Of a stretch of 64,000 nt of DNA, positions 30,521 to 42,400 are shown one piece after another. The stretch covers positions 15,493,001-15,557,000 of the forward strand of contig CATNEN010000001.1 of the NCBI GenBank assembly GCA_950097015.1, read 5' to 3'. A program made the position numbers and the translations under genes. Numbering within the stretch: the first letter of the stretch is position 1; each line of letters begins with the position of its first letter. The notes beneath the pieces were generated by a model that searched no databases, was not told the DNA's origin, and was given only the letters and a program-made list of their open reading frames with translations. This DNA comes from Macrostomum hystrix (lineage: Eukaryota; Platyhelminthes; Macrostomidae).

Positions 30521-31690
30521 ATGGCTTACGGATTCAACCCGAGGCTCGATTTGTTCAAGACCCCCACGCTGCAGACTGCAATAGAAAAATCCTACTATGT
30601 TGATATTCACCCTGTGAACTCCATTGCTGCTAACTCACCTATTGAATTTGAATGCCACCCATCAGCTGATGAGTACACTGATCTGTTGAATTCCTTCACT
30701 GTGCATTCGCTGCCGCCCAGTCCGGTTGGATGGGGACTTGATGAGGGAAGATGTTTGAAACGCTGAGGGAGAGCTGACCGAGTTCAGAGACAGTGATGTG
30801 CATCCGGAAAACTTTGTCTTATCAACCGCGTTGTCCGATATGATCGTGAGCATCAACCAGCGAGTTGTGTCCGGGGGAGACCAGCTCTATCCCTATCATG
30901 CCTACTCTCATGAGCTCATCCGATGCCCAGCAGCTGAAATTCTACCCCGCTGGATTCCTTGAGCCCGACTCCGCTGCGGCGACACACACGGCGAGCCAAA
31001 GGCAGTCCCGCTGGGTGGAGTATTCTCAGCGACATCTTCCAGTGCCCGGTGTTTCTGCTCAACAATTTGCACCTGCACATCAAGCTGGTGCCCAGCGATG
31101 CTGCATTCGCGATCAGAACACCAGCTGCAAACAACACGGCCTATCGCATGGAATCTCCGAATCTCCGATTGAATCTCCGCCGTATCAAGGTGGTGTCTCA
31201 CATCAGCCTGGCCCACGAACACGGACTGACCAGCCAGAATGCACTCTATCCAATTGAGCGAACCGAAATTCACCCATGGAAAACTCCCTAAGTTCATCAT
31301 GCTGGCCTTCGTGAACCACCGAGCCTTCAATGGGCATCACCATTCCAGCCCATTTGAGTTCCTGAACTTCAACCTCAGCCAGCTAGAAAGGTGGTGAAAC
31401 CATGTGCCACGGCGCATTCACCCGAAAACAACTCATTTGTGAGAGAGTACTTGTACTTACCTGAAAAGCTGCCAATCTGCCAGCCCCAGCAACTCAGTCC
31501 CGTGGATCTTCTCAAACGATAACAGTGTTTGCATTCGACCTCACACCTGAAGGAGCGGCCCTGTGGTACGGACAGAAGGAGGGCAACCTGCGGCTCGAGA
31601 TTCGGTTCAGACATGCACTTGACGAGGCTGACTCTGATTGTCATGTGCATGTATGTGTCGAATTCCAGAATCCTCCATATACTATTACAA
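30521..31690 (+). pseudogene. Frameshifted capsid-like gene (F54H12.2-like family, probable Polinton/adintovirus type)
   Basis: Successive homologous pieces lie in order but in different frames. An N-terminal part is at 30,521-30,720 (VDIHPVNSIAANSPIEF). A piece at 30,790-30,920 and another at 31,020-31,270 (FLLNNLHLHIKLVPSDAAF, KVVSHISLAHEHGL) follow. Then come 31,295-31,385 (FNGHHHSSPFEFLNFNLSQL) and a C-terminal part at 31,520-31,690 (VFAFDLTPEGAAL, NLRLEIRF). Several indels separate them. The order and motifs match the widespread invertebrate proteins named F54H12.2-like. These occur with virus-like DNA elements, and I believe they are capsid proteins. No polymerase, integrase or ATPase is visible nearby, so this is an isolated remnant. 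Confidence 0.55.
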
Positions 31691-32490
31691 AGTACGCAAT
31701 CATATTACTAGGCATATATTCATTTAAATTAGTCCGCTCCAATTCTCGTTCACTACGTTTGAACCATAGACGATCTCCAAGTTTCCACTGTACTGTATAA
31801 CTCGCATTATCAACAAAGCAAGCGCTACATTGAGGCTGCTCTGAGACCCAATGACCTGGTTGGTTTTGATGACTTGATTGAATAAACTTCCAAATTCTTC
31901 TGCAATGCGAATTTTTTCACCAGAATTTCCCATCATTTGCCCTGCTTTCTGGTCATGCTGACCCAAAATAAGTTTTTTAAATGGAAGGAGTTGCGAACAA
32001 TGAGTTTCAATGCGATGTACTTTGTGATCATGAAGAAGCGATTTAAGCGATTGCTAATAAAGCACTGCCCTAGGAGAAGTGCGCACTTTTCTAGTTGAAG
32101 CCTGCTACAACCTATTGCAAAACAATTTGTCCTTTTCAACTACTGAAAAGGCAGTTCTATTGAAATCAAAGTCGTTACTGAGAAGAATACCTGTTGAAAG
32201 AAAAAAGGCAAATCTGCTTGAAGAAATTAAAAAAAATTCTCTATATTGCTGAAGCTTGTCAAGAAGAAGAAAGAGGATGAGCCAAATTCTCCGAAATGGT
32301 CCTGATCACCAAGTCAGAGTATGACATGCTGGTACAGAATATTAAGCCAGACAAGTCTACAAGAGACACAGCCATAATACAGGCGCAGTGGAAATGCGAC
32401 AATATATTGTATGCTGAAGACTGTCCTGACTATATGAAGACAGCAGCTTACCACGATGCAATGAAAAGATAGCTGGCCAAGCTGAAGCCA
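31691..32490 (+). other. Degenerate reading frames after the capsid-like gene
   Basis: Short plus-strand pieces look once-coding, for example near 31,830 (RYIEAALRPNDLVGFDDLIE) and 32,296-32,470 (VLITKSEYDMLVQNIKPDKS). They are separated by stops. No family is recognised. They may be further genes of the same virus-like element. Confidence 0.3.
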
Positions 32491-32499
32491 GGGAGACTG

Positions 32500-33345
32500 A
32501 GGGGAAGAAGCTAAAAGCTGAGATTCCACGGAGGAAGGCTGGGGAGGAACCGGAGAACAAGCGGGCCGCTCCTGGCTCTGGGCGAAAGCTCCGCCAGCTA
32601 AGCGGCACGCGACGTCTGCGGACCCCCATCCGAGAAAGGACATCCACATCGCCGAATCCGGCCCCTGCAATTGCAAACCAGCCCATAGCAACCACAAAAC
32701 AGGCCTGGTCCTGCGTGCGCTCAATGAGGCCCGGGCGCTCAGCGAGCCCGAGTGTTGCAAAAGCTCCCCCCCTCCTAGCCAGCCGCAAAGTGCCGGGACC
32801 CACGGAGCGGCGGCCACCAACTGGTCCAAGGGCCCCCTCTCCGGAAGAAGGCTGCCATCCAAACGGACCCGAACCCTGAGGGCGAGGCATCGAGTGATGG
32901 CAGTGACTGTAACATTGTGGGTGTGTGGGGCATCTGTGTGGAACATCCAGGCCCTCACCATGACCCTCACAGGCCATGGCTGCTACACCAGGCAGTTTCC
33001 TTCAAGGAGTCCTCTGGAGTGAGCTGTGCCCATTCTGCAACCTTGAGAATGAGGATGCCCTGCACTTTGTTTGTCAATGCCCTTTCTTTACCAGGGAGAG
33101 GCTAAACTACCTCAGACCAAACCCATTTGCAGATCCGAGAACATTGCATGCTTGTCTGGTTCCTGAGGGCTACCAGACGAGCATCTTTCTTCACTAGTGA
33201 AATACACGCTGCAGGAAGGACTTGCTGTGGACCTCCTTGACTGGCCCCACGCCATCGGGGATTAGCGGGTCTTTCAGGGATTAGCGGAATGGGCGACTCC
33301 CGCCTCCCTGCTGTGTCCTAAGGACCGCTCTTCAGATAAGTCAAG
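32500..33345 (+). mobile_element. Internally deleted LINE related to LINE B
   Basis: About 32,510-32,880 is an open, Arg/Pro/Ala-rich plus-strand frame like a LINE ORF1 tail. At about 32,945 it jumps to the end of ORF2: LTMTLTGHGCYTRQ matches LINE B near 7,540, and after a frameshift the finger CPFCNLENEDALHFVCQC (33,030-33,085) matches LINE B at 7,618. The 3' end, with GATAAGTCAAG near 33,335, resembles the GCTAAGTCAAG of LINE B at 7,951. EN, RT and RNase H are deleted. Confidence 0.7.
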
Positions 33346-33349
33346 GTGC

Positions 33350-34925
33350 AAACTAAGTCCAAAGTTTTGATAAAGTATTTTGTTAATCTAGTGGACCATA
33401 CTGTGCATACCATCCTAATTAAAGGCACATGTGCTCATGCAAAGTCTAAACTATGAGCCATGTCTGGGACATCTGAAAACCTTTTAAGTCTCATCTCCAA
33501 GAATTCCTGTGGTGACATCAGCATCCTGTTAACACATTTGGTCACTTTTTCTACAGAGTTTTGTATTACTACCCACTGTAGCCTAATCAGCTTTCATGAT
33601 AGTGTTTTAAATTATTGAATACTTCAATGATTTTTTATTACTTGTTTTGACACAGTTTGTCTGTTTAATTGTTAAGAATTGTAAATCTTCAATAACAGTT
33701 GATTTTGAATGAAATATTTTTTATGAATGAAACTACAGTTATGCCAAGTTTGGCATAATCCTAGTTTCACACAAAAAACTATTTTGATGGGAAAAACAAT
33801 GCAGTAAATTAAACCAAGTCAGTCTGTAGAACGTAGCAGTCATAGTTTAACATGAGCTTAAGGCATAATGCTTATATAAATGTCTCATTCAATTACTGAA
33901 ATTACATTGGCAACTTTCAAAAAGTTGCTTGTCTTTGCAGGAAAATATGAAACATAAAAAACACAAAAGAACTCTATAAAACAATGAAATGATACAACAA
34001 AGTATCACAAATAGGGGTTAGATGAAATCTTGATCTCAATCTTGATCATCAAGATCTCAGCACTTTTTTAACATCAATCTTGTTTTGAGATCTTGAAAAA
34101 AAGTTTGAGATTTAATTTTTTTAATTTGGTCTACAGTTTTAACAATTTTGGTTCGATATGCAGGTGACAGACTTCTGGAAGAAACTGTGTAGAAGCACTT
34201 GAGTTTTAGTCTCAGTAGTGGTTATGATTGTTAATGTTAGTCGACAGTCATTTGTTACTATTTTATACTCATATAAACCTAACGAAATGTACTGATCTCG
34301 AGTCTCGAAAATCGAAAAAGTGTTATCATCTTACCCCTAATCACAAGCTACGATAACCATTAGAACACTGTGTATGGGATAGTGGTAGAGAAAAGTATCG
34401 CAATATTGTGATTTGTCTTTGATAACTATCAAGACAGTGGCTTGAAAGTGCAACAAAGCTCATAAGAGCGACGCTACAGTTTTTTATTAAGAAACGTAGC
34501 AAGTGCTACTAGCCAGTGTCTAAATATTAACAACAGATTCTTGTGTTGTCAAAAAATTTAAATATCACATTTATATTTACTTACAAATACTAGTCAAGAC
34601 GTATCGACGATGCGATTACAATATTTATTGTTTTGTGCTGTAGCAGTAATATTTAGCGCTGACTAATAGTCTTTACTTTATGCAATTATAGTAAGATGTA
34701 TTGTATAGGGCTAGTTTTAATAGTTTAATCAATTTCTATTTTGAAAGCAGTTTATAGTTTTAAGTTCGTGCAAAAATTTAACTAATCGTTTAACGAATCG
34801 CTTACAAAGTTTGCCTTCGTAAACTTATTCAGAAGTTGGCTCTACGCATTATTTAACGGAAAATAAATATTTTTTGTTTCTGTAAATAGATCATTTCATC
34901 AAAATTGACGAAAGATTGAGATTTG
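33350..34925. other. AT-rich spacer, no gene seen
   Basis: No long frame on either strand. A short region at 34,030-34,110 is rich in GATC/AAGATC words (ATCTTGATC on both strands). Nothing else is recognised. Confidence 0.5.
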
Positions 34926-34929
34926 AGAT

Positions 34930-35920
34930 GTAGGACTCGCATTTCACTAGCGACAAGCTGTAAACCCACTTTTTTAAACTCTTTCGCCACAAATTGAAAA
35001 ATACTTTTCTACTATATATATTTCTACTATATACGAGCTAGATGTAAGTCACTAATAATTTCGTCACTAATTGTTTCAAGCAGCGATGTTACTTATAACT
35101 TGGTCTGGTCGTTCAATATAAATCAACTTTTTTATATATTTTAAATCGTCAAACCAAACTGGAAATCGTGGTCACGCTTTGCATCATGGCAACACAATAA
35201 AGTAAAACAAGTGTTATACAAGAATGGAATGTATATTTGGTTTTATAATTAAAATGTGCAGAAATTAACTTGCAATCAAGTTAAATGAAAAATGTACATC
35301 TGATTATTAATCTTCAGTCTTTCCATACTTTAAAAAACAAATTGCGGGGATGAAGCTCGTTATTACCTATATTACAAAATGTTCAGAAATATGATAATAA
35401 AATTTATGCTGGCGAAAAAGTTGATGCAATAAAAATCCAAAAATAAAGCCTCGCTTTTTCATATATTGTAAATGAAAAATGTATATATGAAATTTCACAA
35501 AGCGGCGAAACTATCGACTACTGTTTTGGTCATTGGCGAAAATAAAGTATGATTTGTAGCTAAAATATACACATTTTGCTTGGCACAGATAATTTATCTT
35601 GCAACAGAACTTGATAAAAAACATCTATTAAATGTATATAGTTGTGCTCTACCAGAATTTAAAAAGGCGAAAACTTTCGTATGAATCGCTTATCGTAGGG
35701 GCTTATAAACGGTTCATAAAGCCATATAAGCCGAAGTGATTTTTTGAACGACCAGACCAAGTTATACGAAGTAAAGTAACATCGCTGCTTGAAACAATGA
35801 GTGGCGAATAAGAGTTACCTCTAGATCTAGTAAAAAAGTAGTTTTCATTTGTGGCGAACGAGTTTTAAAAAAGTGGGTTTATAGCTATTCGCTAGTAAAA
35901 CGTGAGTTTTAAACTCAAAA
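34930..35920. mobile_element. Foldback-type element with about 190-bp inverted arms
   Basis: About 34,935-35,125 is the reverse complement of about 35,735-35,915. Examples are AACTTGGTCTGGTCGTTC against GAACGACCAGACCAAGTT, GCAGCGATGTTACTT against its complement, and AAACCCACTTTTTTAAA against TTTAAAAAAGTGGGTTT. The interior (600 bp) is AT-rich and non-coding. Likely a MITE or foldback transposon. No clear target duplication was resolved. Confidence 0.8.
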
Positions 35921-36287
35921 TGTTATGGGAATAAACAGAAAAAATAACGAGATAAACAAGCAAAGCAAAACTAAAGTAATTTTCCATCGATTTAGGCATT
36001 AGAAATTATGACGAAAAGGAGAACGAAAAAATGGGCAATGCAAAGACGGAGTATTTAAAATTGACAAGCTTGACAAGCAGGCACGTCTAAATAAATTTCA
36101 TAATAATATACAGCTGATTACGAAGGCTGATATATGGCGGCCATTAGGGCGATTTAAAAGTCAATATTATGCAGAATACAAAAAAGTAAACTAATTAATA
36201 ATTAACCACATACATACCAGCAGATAAATTGTTTGTTATAGTTCAGCACATACCGCATCTTTAAAATCGTTTGAGTCGCTCGACTAG

Positions 36288-37270
36288 TTTGGTAACCGGT
36301 CGTTTCGGCCAAAAGCCGTTTCGGCCTCAAACCGTTTCGGCCCCAAACTCACAACGTACTTATTTAAAGCGATATTCTTACGGCTAATTTCTAATTTATT
36401 TAAGAGTTGTTAATTTTTTTTGATAGCGACGATGGAAAGCACGAATTTGAATTTGACTTTTGCGCAGTATAAAAGTAATAAAAGAAGAGGACTTGGTATT
36501 TTGTGTATGAATGTAAAAACGCAATGGCCCAGACACCCGTGCAACAAGGCGACGTAATGCGACCTTACTGCGACGTCACATTGTTGCACGGGACAGTGAC
36601 CTATCGGAAATGGATGGATTTATCCATTAAATGGATGGATTCAGTAAATGGATATTCTAATTGGGGGATGTTAAAAGTAACAAATAACAAAAAATGTTAA
36701 AAGTAAAAGTTAAAAGTTGCCGTTACGAGTATTGCCGATGAGTTCGGCTGCAGAGTCCAAGAAGGCATTTATTGCTATGGAATCGGCTGCCGTGCGATTG
36801 AAATGGTTCCATAATGCCTCCAGCTGCTCTTGGGCGCTTCTGTGAGCCTTTCGCTTAAGCCGAATAGCTTTGCCCTCCGTCAGCAGCCGCGCCGTCAGTG
36901 GAATATGCTTGCACTCCTGACCGATCAGCTGCAACAAGCAGTAGAACGGCAGTGAGCCACGGCGAGCTTTTCGGTTCAGGCGGTTGTGCCAGCCTTCGAC
37001 ATCGTTGTTCGTCCTGAACAGCTGCCTGTAGGTGGACCAGCAGCTCGGTTGAATTCGTGCCATAAGTTGAATTCGTGCCATAAGTTGAATTCGTGCCATA
37101 GCGTCGTTGTTTAGAAAGTTAACAAAACTGAAAAAGTTGTGCCAAAAGAAGTTCCTTGACAAACAAACAATACAATAAAGCCGCTTAATAAGTATGTGGG
37201 CCGAAATGGTTTGAGGCCGAAACGGCTTTTGGCCGAAACTGCGTATGGCCGAAACGACCGGTTATTTTGT
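36288..37270. mobile_element. Mutator-like (MULE) element remnant with GTTTCGGCC inverted repeats
   Basis: The left end (36,296-36,355) and right end (37,197-37,262) are inverted copies sharing ACCGGTCGTTTCGGCC. Each has three or four phased TTTCGGCC words inside the terminus. A transposase C-terminal fragment lies inside on the minus strand. The interior also contains a hairpin (36,537-36,592, arms CCGTGCAACAA). At under 1 kb the element lacks the catalytic core and is non-autonomous. Confidence 0.8.
36710..37162 (-). pseudogene. MULE transposase C-terminal fragment
   Basis: The frame contains RTNNDVEGWHNRLNRKARRG, a phrase typical of the region after the DDE core in invertebrate MULE transposases. 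A helical Arg/Gln/Leu-rich tail ends in NTRNGNF. Three tandem copies of an 18-bp unit (GAATTCGTGCCATAAGTT, 37,050-37,100) give MARIQL repeats at the N terminus, so the native start is lost. No DDE residues are present. Confidence 0.7.
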
Positions 37271-38505
37271 AATAACTGCGGTTTAGTTGGTCTGGCACAG
37301 TACTAGCTGGCAGGCCAAATCGGACACAAAGGATTGTTAACCAAGGTAGTGTACGCTAAGGACGCCGGGCAAAGTAGGCAGAGAGTGCAACCAATCATGT
37401 CGATATTTGACAGGCCTGGTAATCCGCAAATTTAGGCCCCGATGCGGACTAGGAATTCGTCAAAAGTCCAAAAGCTGCTGGCTTCGGTACTGCTAGCAGG
37501 GTTGGACGATGCCGTTGGTCTGGCAGTCGCTGAATAGGAGGCTTGTGAAGTGGGTGTTGTGCTTCGAATTGCGTAATTTTCGAAGCTGCTCAAACCTAGG
37601 AAGAAATCTACTAGTAAAGATTGATGAAAGCTGCCGTTCTCGCTACGTTTGCAGTGCACTGAGTTTGCTCGGTAAACGTGGAGGTCGCACTGACCTTGAC
37701 GCCTGACCTGCCATGGGAGTTAGTCCATTAAGCACCTGCCTGGCGTTTCTACTCTGATGCCCTGCTCCGCCTAGACTTTCACCGCTGCTGTCTCTGGGGC
37801 CCACAACAACTTCGATCACTGCACATTTACCATTGTCCAGTCAGCTTTTCGATTCGATATATTGCTATAGCTCATAAGAAATCCTGTACTGTTAATTAGA
37901 CAAATAGCTATATTAGGAAAGGATGAAGAAATAAATGCTTACATTTTTTATATTGAATCTATATTCAATAATGACAGCTTAGTAAATGATCGATGTAACA
38001 GTTTTAATTTTGTAACTTAAAATCGCCATCAATGGTTGTGGATTTCGGAAGGTACACAAGTATCGTAACGACTTCTCCATTAGTCAAAAAAGGTACATAA
38101 CTATAAGCAATTAACAAGAACTAGCAACAGTGGACGCCTTATCTTGATCATACGAGAGATGTACGAGTAAAATCATATATAAGCCATTATTTTTAAACTT
38201 TCGTCCGATTAAATGTAAAATAGAAGTTCATCAAACAGTATTATGAAAAGGAAACCAAGTTTCAGTAATGCTTATTATACGAGTATGTAATGCCTTCAGT
38301 TTCAGTATGTAACCAAATTTATCTAATTGGATAATTAAATAATCAATTAAAATGTCAGGTTTTGACATTGTTCAACTGTGTGCTATCAGCGGCTTTAGAG
38401 AATAGAAACATTCGCTTTTCCTATTTGTTTAGGAAATCACACCGACCTTGAAGCAACAATCATTAGCTTCAAGCCAATGATTCTCTGGGGCACCATTACG
38501 GTTAG
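37271..38505. other. No gene seen
   Basis: AT-rich in its second half. Frames at 37,432-37,706 lack any domain and overlap on both strands. Confidence 0.45.
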
Positions 38506-38509
38506 AAGG

Positions 38510-38690
38510 CATTTTGGGGCTTGTCGTGCAATTCCCACCCATAACTACGAGCCTTCGAGGCAAGTGAGAGAGTGCCTAACGATGAGAAAGTCAGGGAAGG
38601 TGTTCACACCTACACACGTATACGTGAGAGATTGTGCTCAGGAGTAAGCGGATGGAGTGCCAGTGCCCATAGCCCGCCAGCAAAAATTAC
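38510..38690 (+). repeat. SINE family 1, body and tail fragment
   Basis: It begins TTGGGGCTTGTCGTGCAATT and contains GATGAGAAAGTCAGGG and the CTCAGGAGT tail. The tRNA-like head is missing. Confidence 0.75.
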
Positions 38691-39295
38691 TGTCATTTCA
38701 GCTCGGAAACACTTTCTACACAAATCTACAAATCTACAAATCTCGTATTTTTTAAAACTAATTACTTCCTGCTACAGTCTATTTCAATCAGTCTATTGAT
38801 TACTGTGCCAATCAATTAGTCAATCAATCAGTGTCACGACAATCACGCTACCACGAATATTACTTAGTATCATTGCACAGTATTGTTGCATTAAAAAATA
38901 GATCGTTACTAAACGCTCTATTCATCGTAAATTCTGCGCTAATTAAAAATTTACACATTCTACCTACGAATGCCCATTCTTAGAAATCTATAGTTTCTTA
39001 TGATTTTGCATTCAAATTCAACTACAGTAGTTTCTGCCTAATTCGTAACTCATATCTTGGACTTAACAACGAGCTAGGTTGTTTATCGTAATCAACTCCA
39101 CATGCCGCGTTTGGAAAGCTTGAAGAGTAAGAATTACGCCCAGCACTAGACTTATTTTTCAATGCTAAAAGCAACAGTTGATTAATCACTATAAACAACA
39201 ACAAAAGAAAAAATATAACAAATCCGATTAGATAAATGGTTGCATAATTTTCTACTATGTGAAGATGCTTTTCACACTTGCGTCTCGACAGTAAT

Positions 39296-39484
39296 TCAGA
39301 GTCCGTCTGACTCCAGGCACAATGGTGCGCGCCTCTCCACCAGGTCCAAAGTATATGAGCTGTTGTCCACGCGCACTCGGTTGCTCAAAGGTTCGGCCTT
39401 CTCAACTGGCTCAGGCTTCTTGTTGGTGCAAAGGTTCACAGCAAGCTTCATCTGGGCCGCGCAGAGCTGCCCGAATGAGTTTTG
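39296..39484 (-). CDS. Receptor exon 13: cytoplasmic tail
   Basis: The acceptor CCCGCAG precedes [17 protein letters not shown], which matches in position and pattern the SF...L-rich segment after M4 in kainate receptors. The stop TGA is at 39,296-39,298. The exon is 189 bp in phase 0. Confidence 0.7.
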   Translation of the reverse strand, partial: QNSFGQLCAAQMKLAVNLCTNKKPEPVEKAEPLSNRVRVDNSSYTLDLVERRAPLCLESDGL

Positions 39485-42400
39485 CTGCGGGTTGCATTCG
39501 GGATGATCAGGGGGGTGATTGGTGGAGCGGTTAATGCGTCCAACTCTCCTATGTGATGCCACATTCATTTTGTGGAGACAGCTTCGCAGAGATTACGACT
39601 TAGGGGCTTGTCAGACAATTTTTCACCCTCCAGGGCCAAGTAGAAGGCACAAGTGTACACTCCCTAACAACGAGAAAGTCAGGTGTAAGTGTGAGCAAGT
39701 GCTTGAGACATCTAAGCAATGAACTCAAACCTTGTTCCTGGACGCCAGCTTGCATGAGCGATAAACCAGCTCGCACAGGCAGATGACCATGGCCAGGCCC
39801 AGGCCGAGCAGCAGGGTGACAAACACACCGCCAACCGAGTCGACATCGAGAGTGCCCATGTTCGCTTGGTCCGACGCCGTCTCGCTGCACGGCTTCCCGG
39901 AGATGTTGAACCTTTTCAGCCAGCGGTCAGAGAGGCCCTCGATGAACTGCTCCTTGTGCAGCTGCAAGATCGCCTCGCTCAGCTTGTCCTTCAGAAGATT
40001 GGCTGAAGATTTCGCAAGAGATTTCGCAATGCGTCTATTTCTTGCAAAAACGTCTCTCAGTTCGATTCCGCCTCGACGCCGCATTCATTATTCTGCGCGA
40101 GCCACGCGGGGAGAAGGCTTGTGGCTTGTCGTGCAATTTACGCCCTTGAGGGCCAACCTCCAAGGTGACAGTGTACACTGTCTGACGATGAGAAAGTCAG
40201 GGCAGATGTTCGCACCAGTGTGAGCGTGTGCCTGCGCGTGCTCACATCTGTGTGCGTGTGTGCTCAGGAGTCAGCGAATTGGGCAGAATTGCCTCCTCGC
40301 TGGCTGCATGCAAGAAGCTCATATAAGTAATAATTAATTAATAGGTCCCATAATTACAACTGTCCCAATTAGGTTTGACGTGCAGATGACTGCACAGCCT
40401 CGGCTATTGCAGTTCAGTCTACGGACTGGTGGAATGCACGCCCAACCCAAGTTACCTCAGCTACTGCTGGTACCCAGTTACCTCAGCTACTGCTGGTACC
40501 CAGTTACCTCAGCTACTGCTGGTACCCAGTTACCTCAGCTACTGCTGGTACCCAGTTACCTCAGCTACTGCTGGTACCCAGTTACCTCAGCTACTGCTGG
40601 TACCCAGTTACCTCAGCTACTGCTGGTACCCAGTTACCTCAGCTACTGCTGGTACCCAGTTACCTCAGCTACTGCTGGTACCCAGTTACCTCAGCTACTG
40701 CTGGTACCCAGTTACCTCAGCTACTGCTGGTACCCAGTTACCTCAGCTACTGCTGGTACCCAGTTACCTCAGCTACTGCTGGTGCAATGTGCGCAAGAAA
40801 ATACTCACAGCCCTGCTGAACCGCGAAGGCGTAGCTGCTGGGATTGAAAATACCTCCGATCTGGGTCAGGTTGCAGTCGCGCTCCCTGTAGTACTGGTTG
40901 AATGTTGACTCAATCACGTACGCGTAGCTGCCCTCTCTCACCTTGGCGATGCCATCAACAGTTTTGCGAACAAATGAGTCATTTGTGGCATTCCACATCA
41001 CCATGGACTCCCACATGCGACGGTAGACGGGGATTTTCGAGTTCTGTAGATGAGAGTCATTGCGGATGTAATTATATTTTAAGATTTTTTTTACTCCACA
41101 GGCTATACAGAAGTAACAGCCTGTTAGTCAGGAGTTTTACTCTGTTAGATGGGATTTGACAAATTCTAGACAGCATTTAACATCTGTTAGGCAGTAGTTA
41201 ACAGCTTTTAGACAGGAGTTGAAATCTATTAGACAGGAGTTGCAACCTGTTAGACAGGAGTTGCAACCTGTTAGACAGGAGTTGCAACCTGTTAGACAGG
41301 AGTTGCAACCTGTTAGACAGGAGTTGCAACCTGTTAGACAGGAGTTGCAACCTGTTAGACAGGAGTTGCAACCTGTTAGACAGGAGTTGCAACCTGTTAG
41401 ACAGGAGTTGCAACCTGTTAGACAGGAGTTGCAACCTGTTAGACAGGAGTTGCAACCTGTTAGACAGGAGTTGCAACCTGTTAGACAGGAGTTGCAATCT
41501 GTTAGACAGGAGTTGCAACCTGTTAGACTGTGGCATTTGGAAGTAGTGAAAGCCCTTGAGCAGCGCAGCCGCACCTTGAAGAAGTTGAACATCGCGCCTC
41601 CGGTAGCGCAGCCGTACTTGATCTTATTCTGACCAGCCAGTGCGTCCAAGCTGTCCACGGCATTCAGCCGGGTGACCGTCAGGAAGGCTGCCAGGTTAGC
41701 AGTGTAGGAGCTGATGAGGATGAGGGTGAAGAACCACCAGACTGTGCCAACCATGCGGGTCGACGATGCTCTCGGCGCCAAGTCGGAGCCTTTTTTGGTT
41801 ATTTAACAATTCAAATACACATTTTCATGTTACTACTGCAAGTAGCATATCGAATTTTATAATTAGCTCATATAGACATTCAGTTCAAACTGCCAACGCT
41901 TGTATTCATAAGGGGACATTGTCAGGTTATTTTATTTATTTCATTTTGAGTGTTAAGCATGGTACAGGAGCTTTGGCTAAGGAAGCTGTATAATTATACA
42001 AGTAGTAAAAACTACGGCACGATGTTCCTTCTAAGGACAAGCAACTATACTTGTGGTTCTTTGTTTTTCTTTTTCTTCTGCCCATTCCGCTGAACTGTGT
42101 GGCGCTCACACAAACAACAGCATAAAGACATCTGTAATTTCACATATCTACTTCACGATCGTTCCAAAACTGAATGATTGACTGATATTCGTGAAGTGTC
42201 ACCATATGAATCATGGATCAACATATTCCACCATTTACGATGAACTAACTTTCAAAACCGTCCGACGTCAGCATCGTCAAGATTTTCAGCGATTCTTGTT
42301 GAAGACGCTGGTGACAAGCACGGTATGGTAAATCCACATTTGTTCTATAATATGCTCGTAGAAATTAACACTCAGAACAACACGATAACAATGATAGCCA

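Noticed and set aside
40380-40908. 155- and 159-codon plus-strand frames with [10 protein letters not shown] repeats
   Set aside because: Products of the 26-bp array in an intron and antisense to receptor exon 11.
41137-41632. Repeat proteins ([21 protein letters not shown]) on both strands
   Set aside because: The 21-bp intron array opens all frames. The real coding part is only exon 10, which ends at a splice donor before the array.
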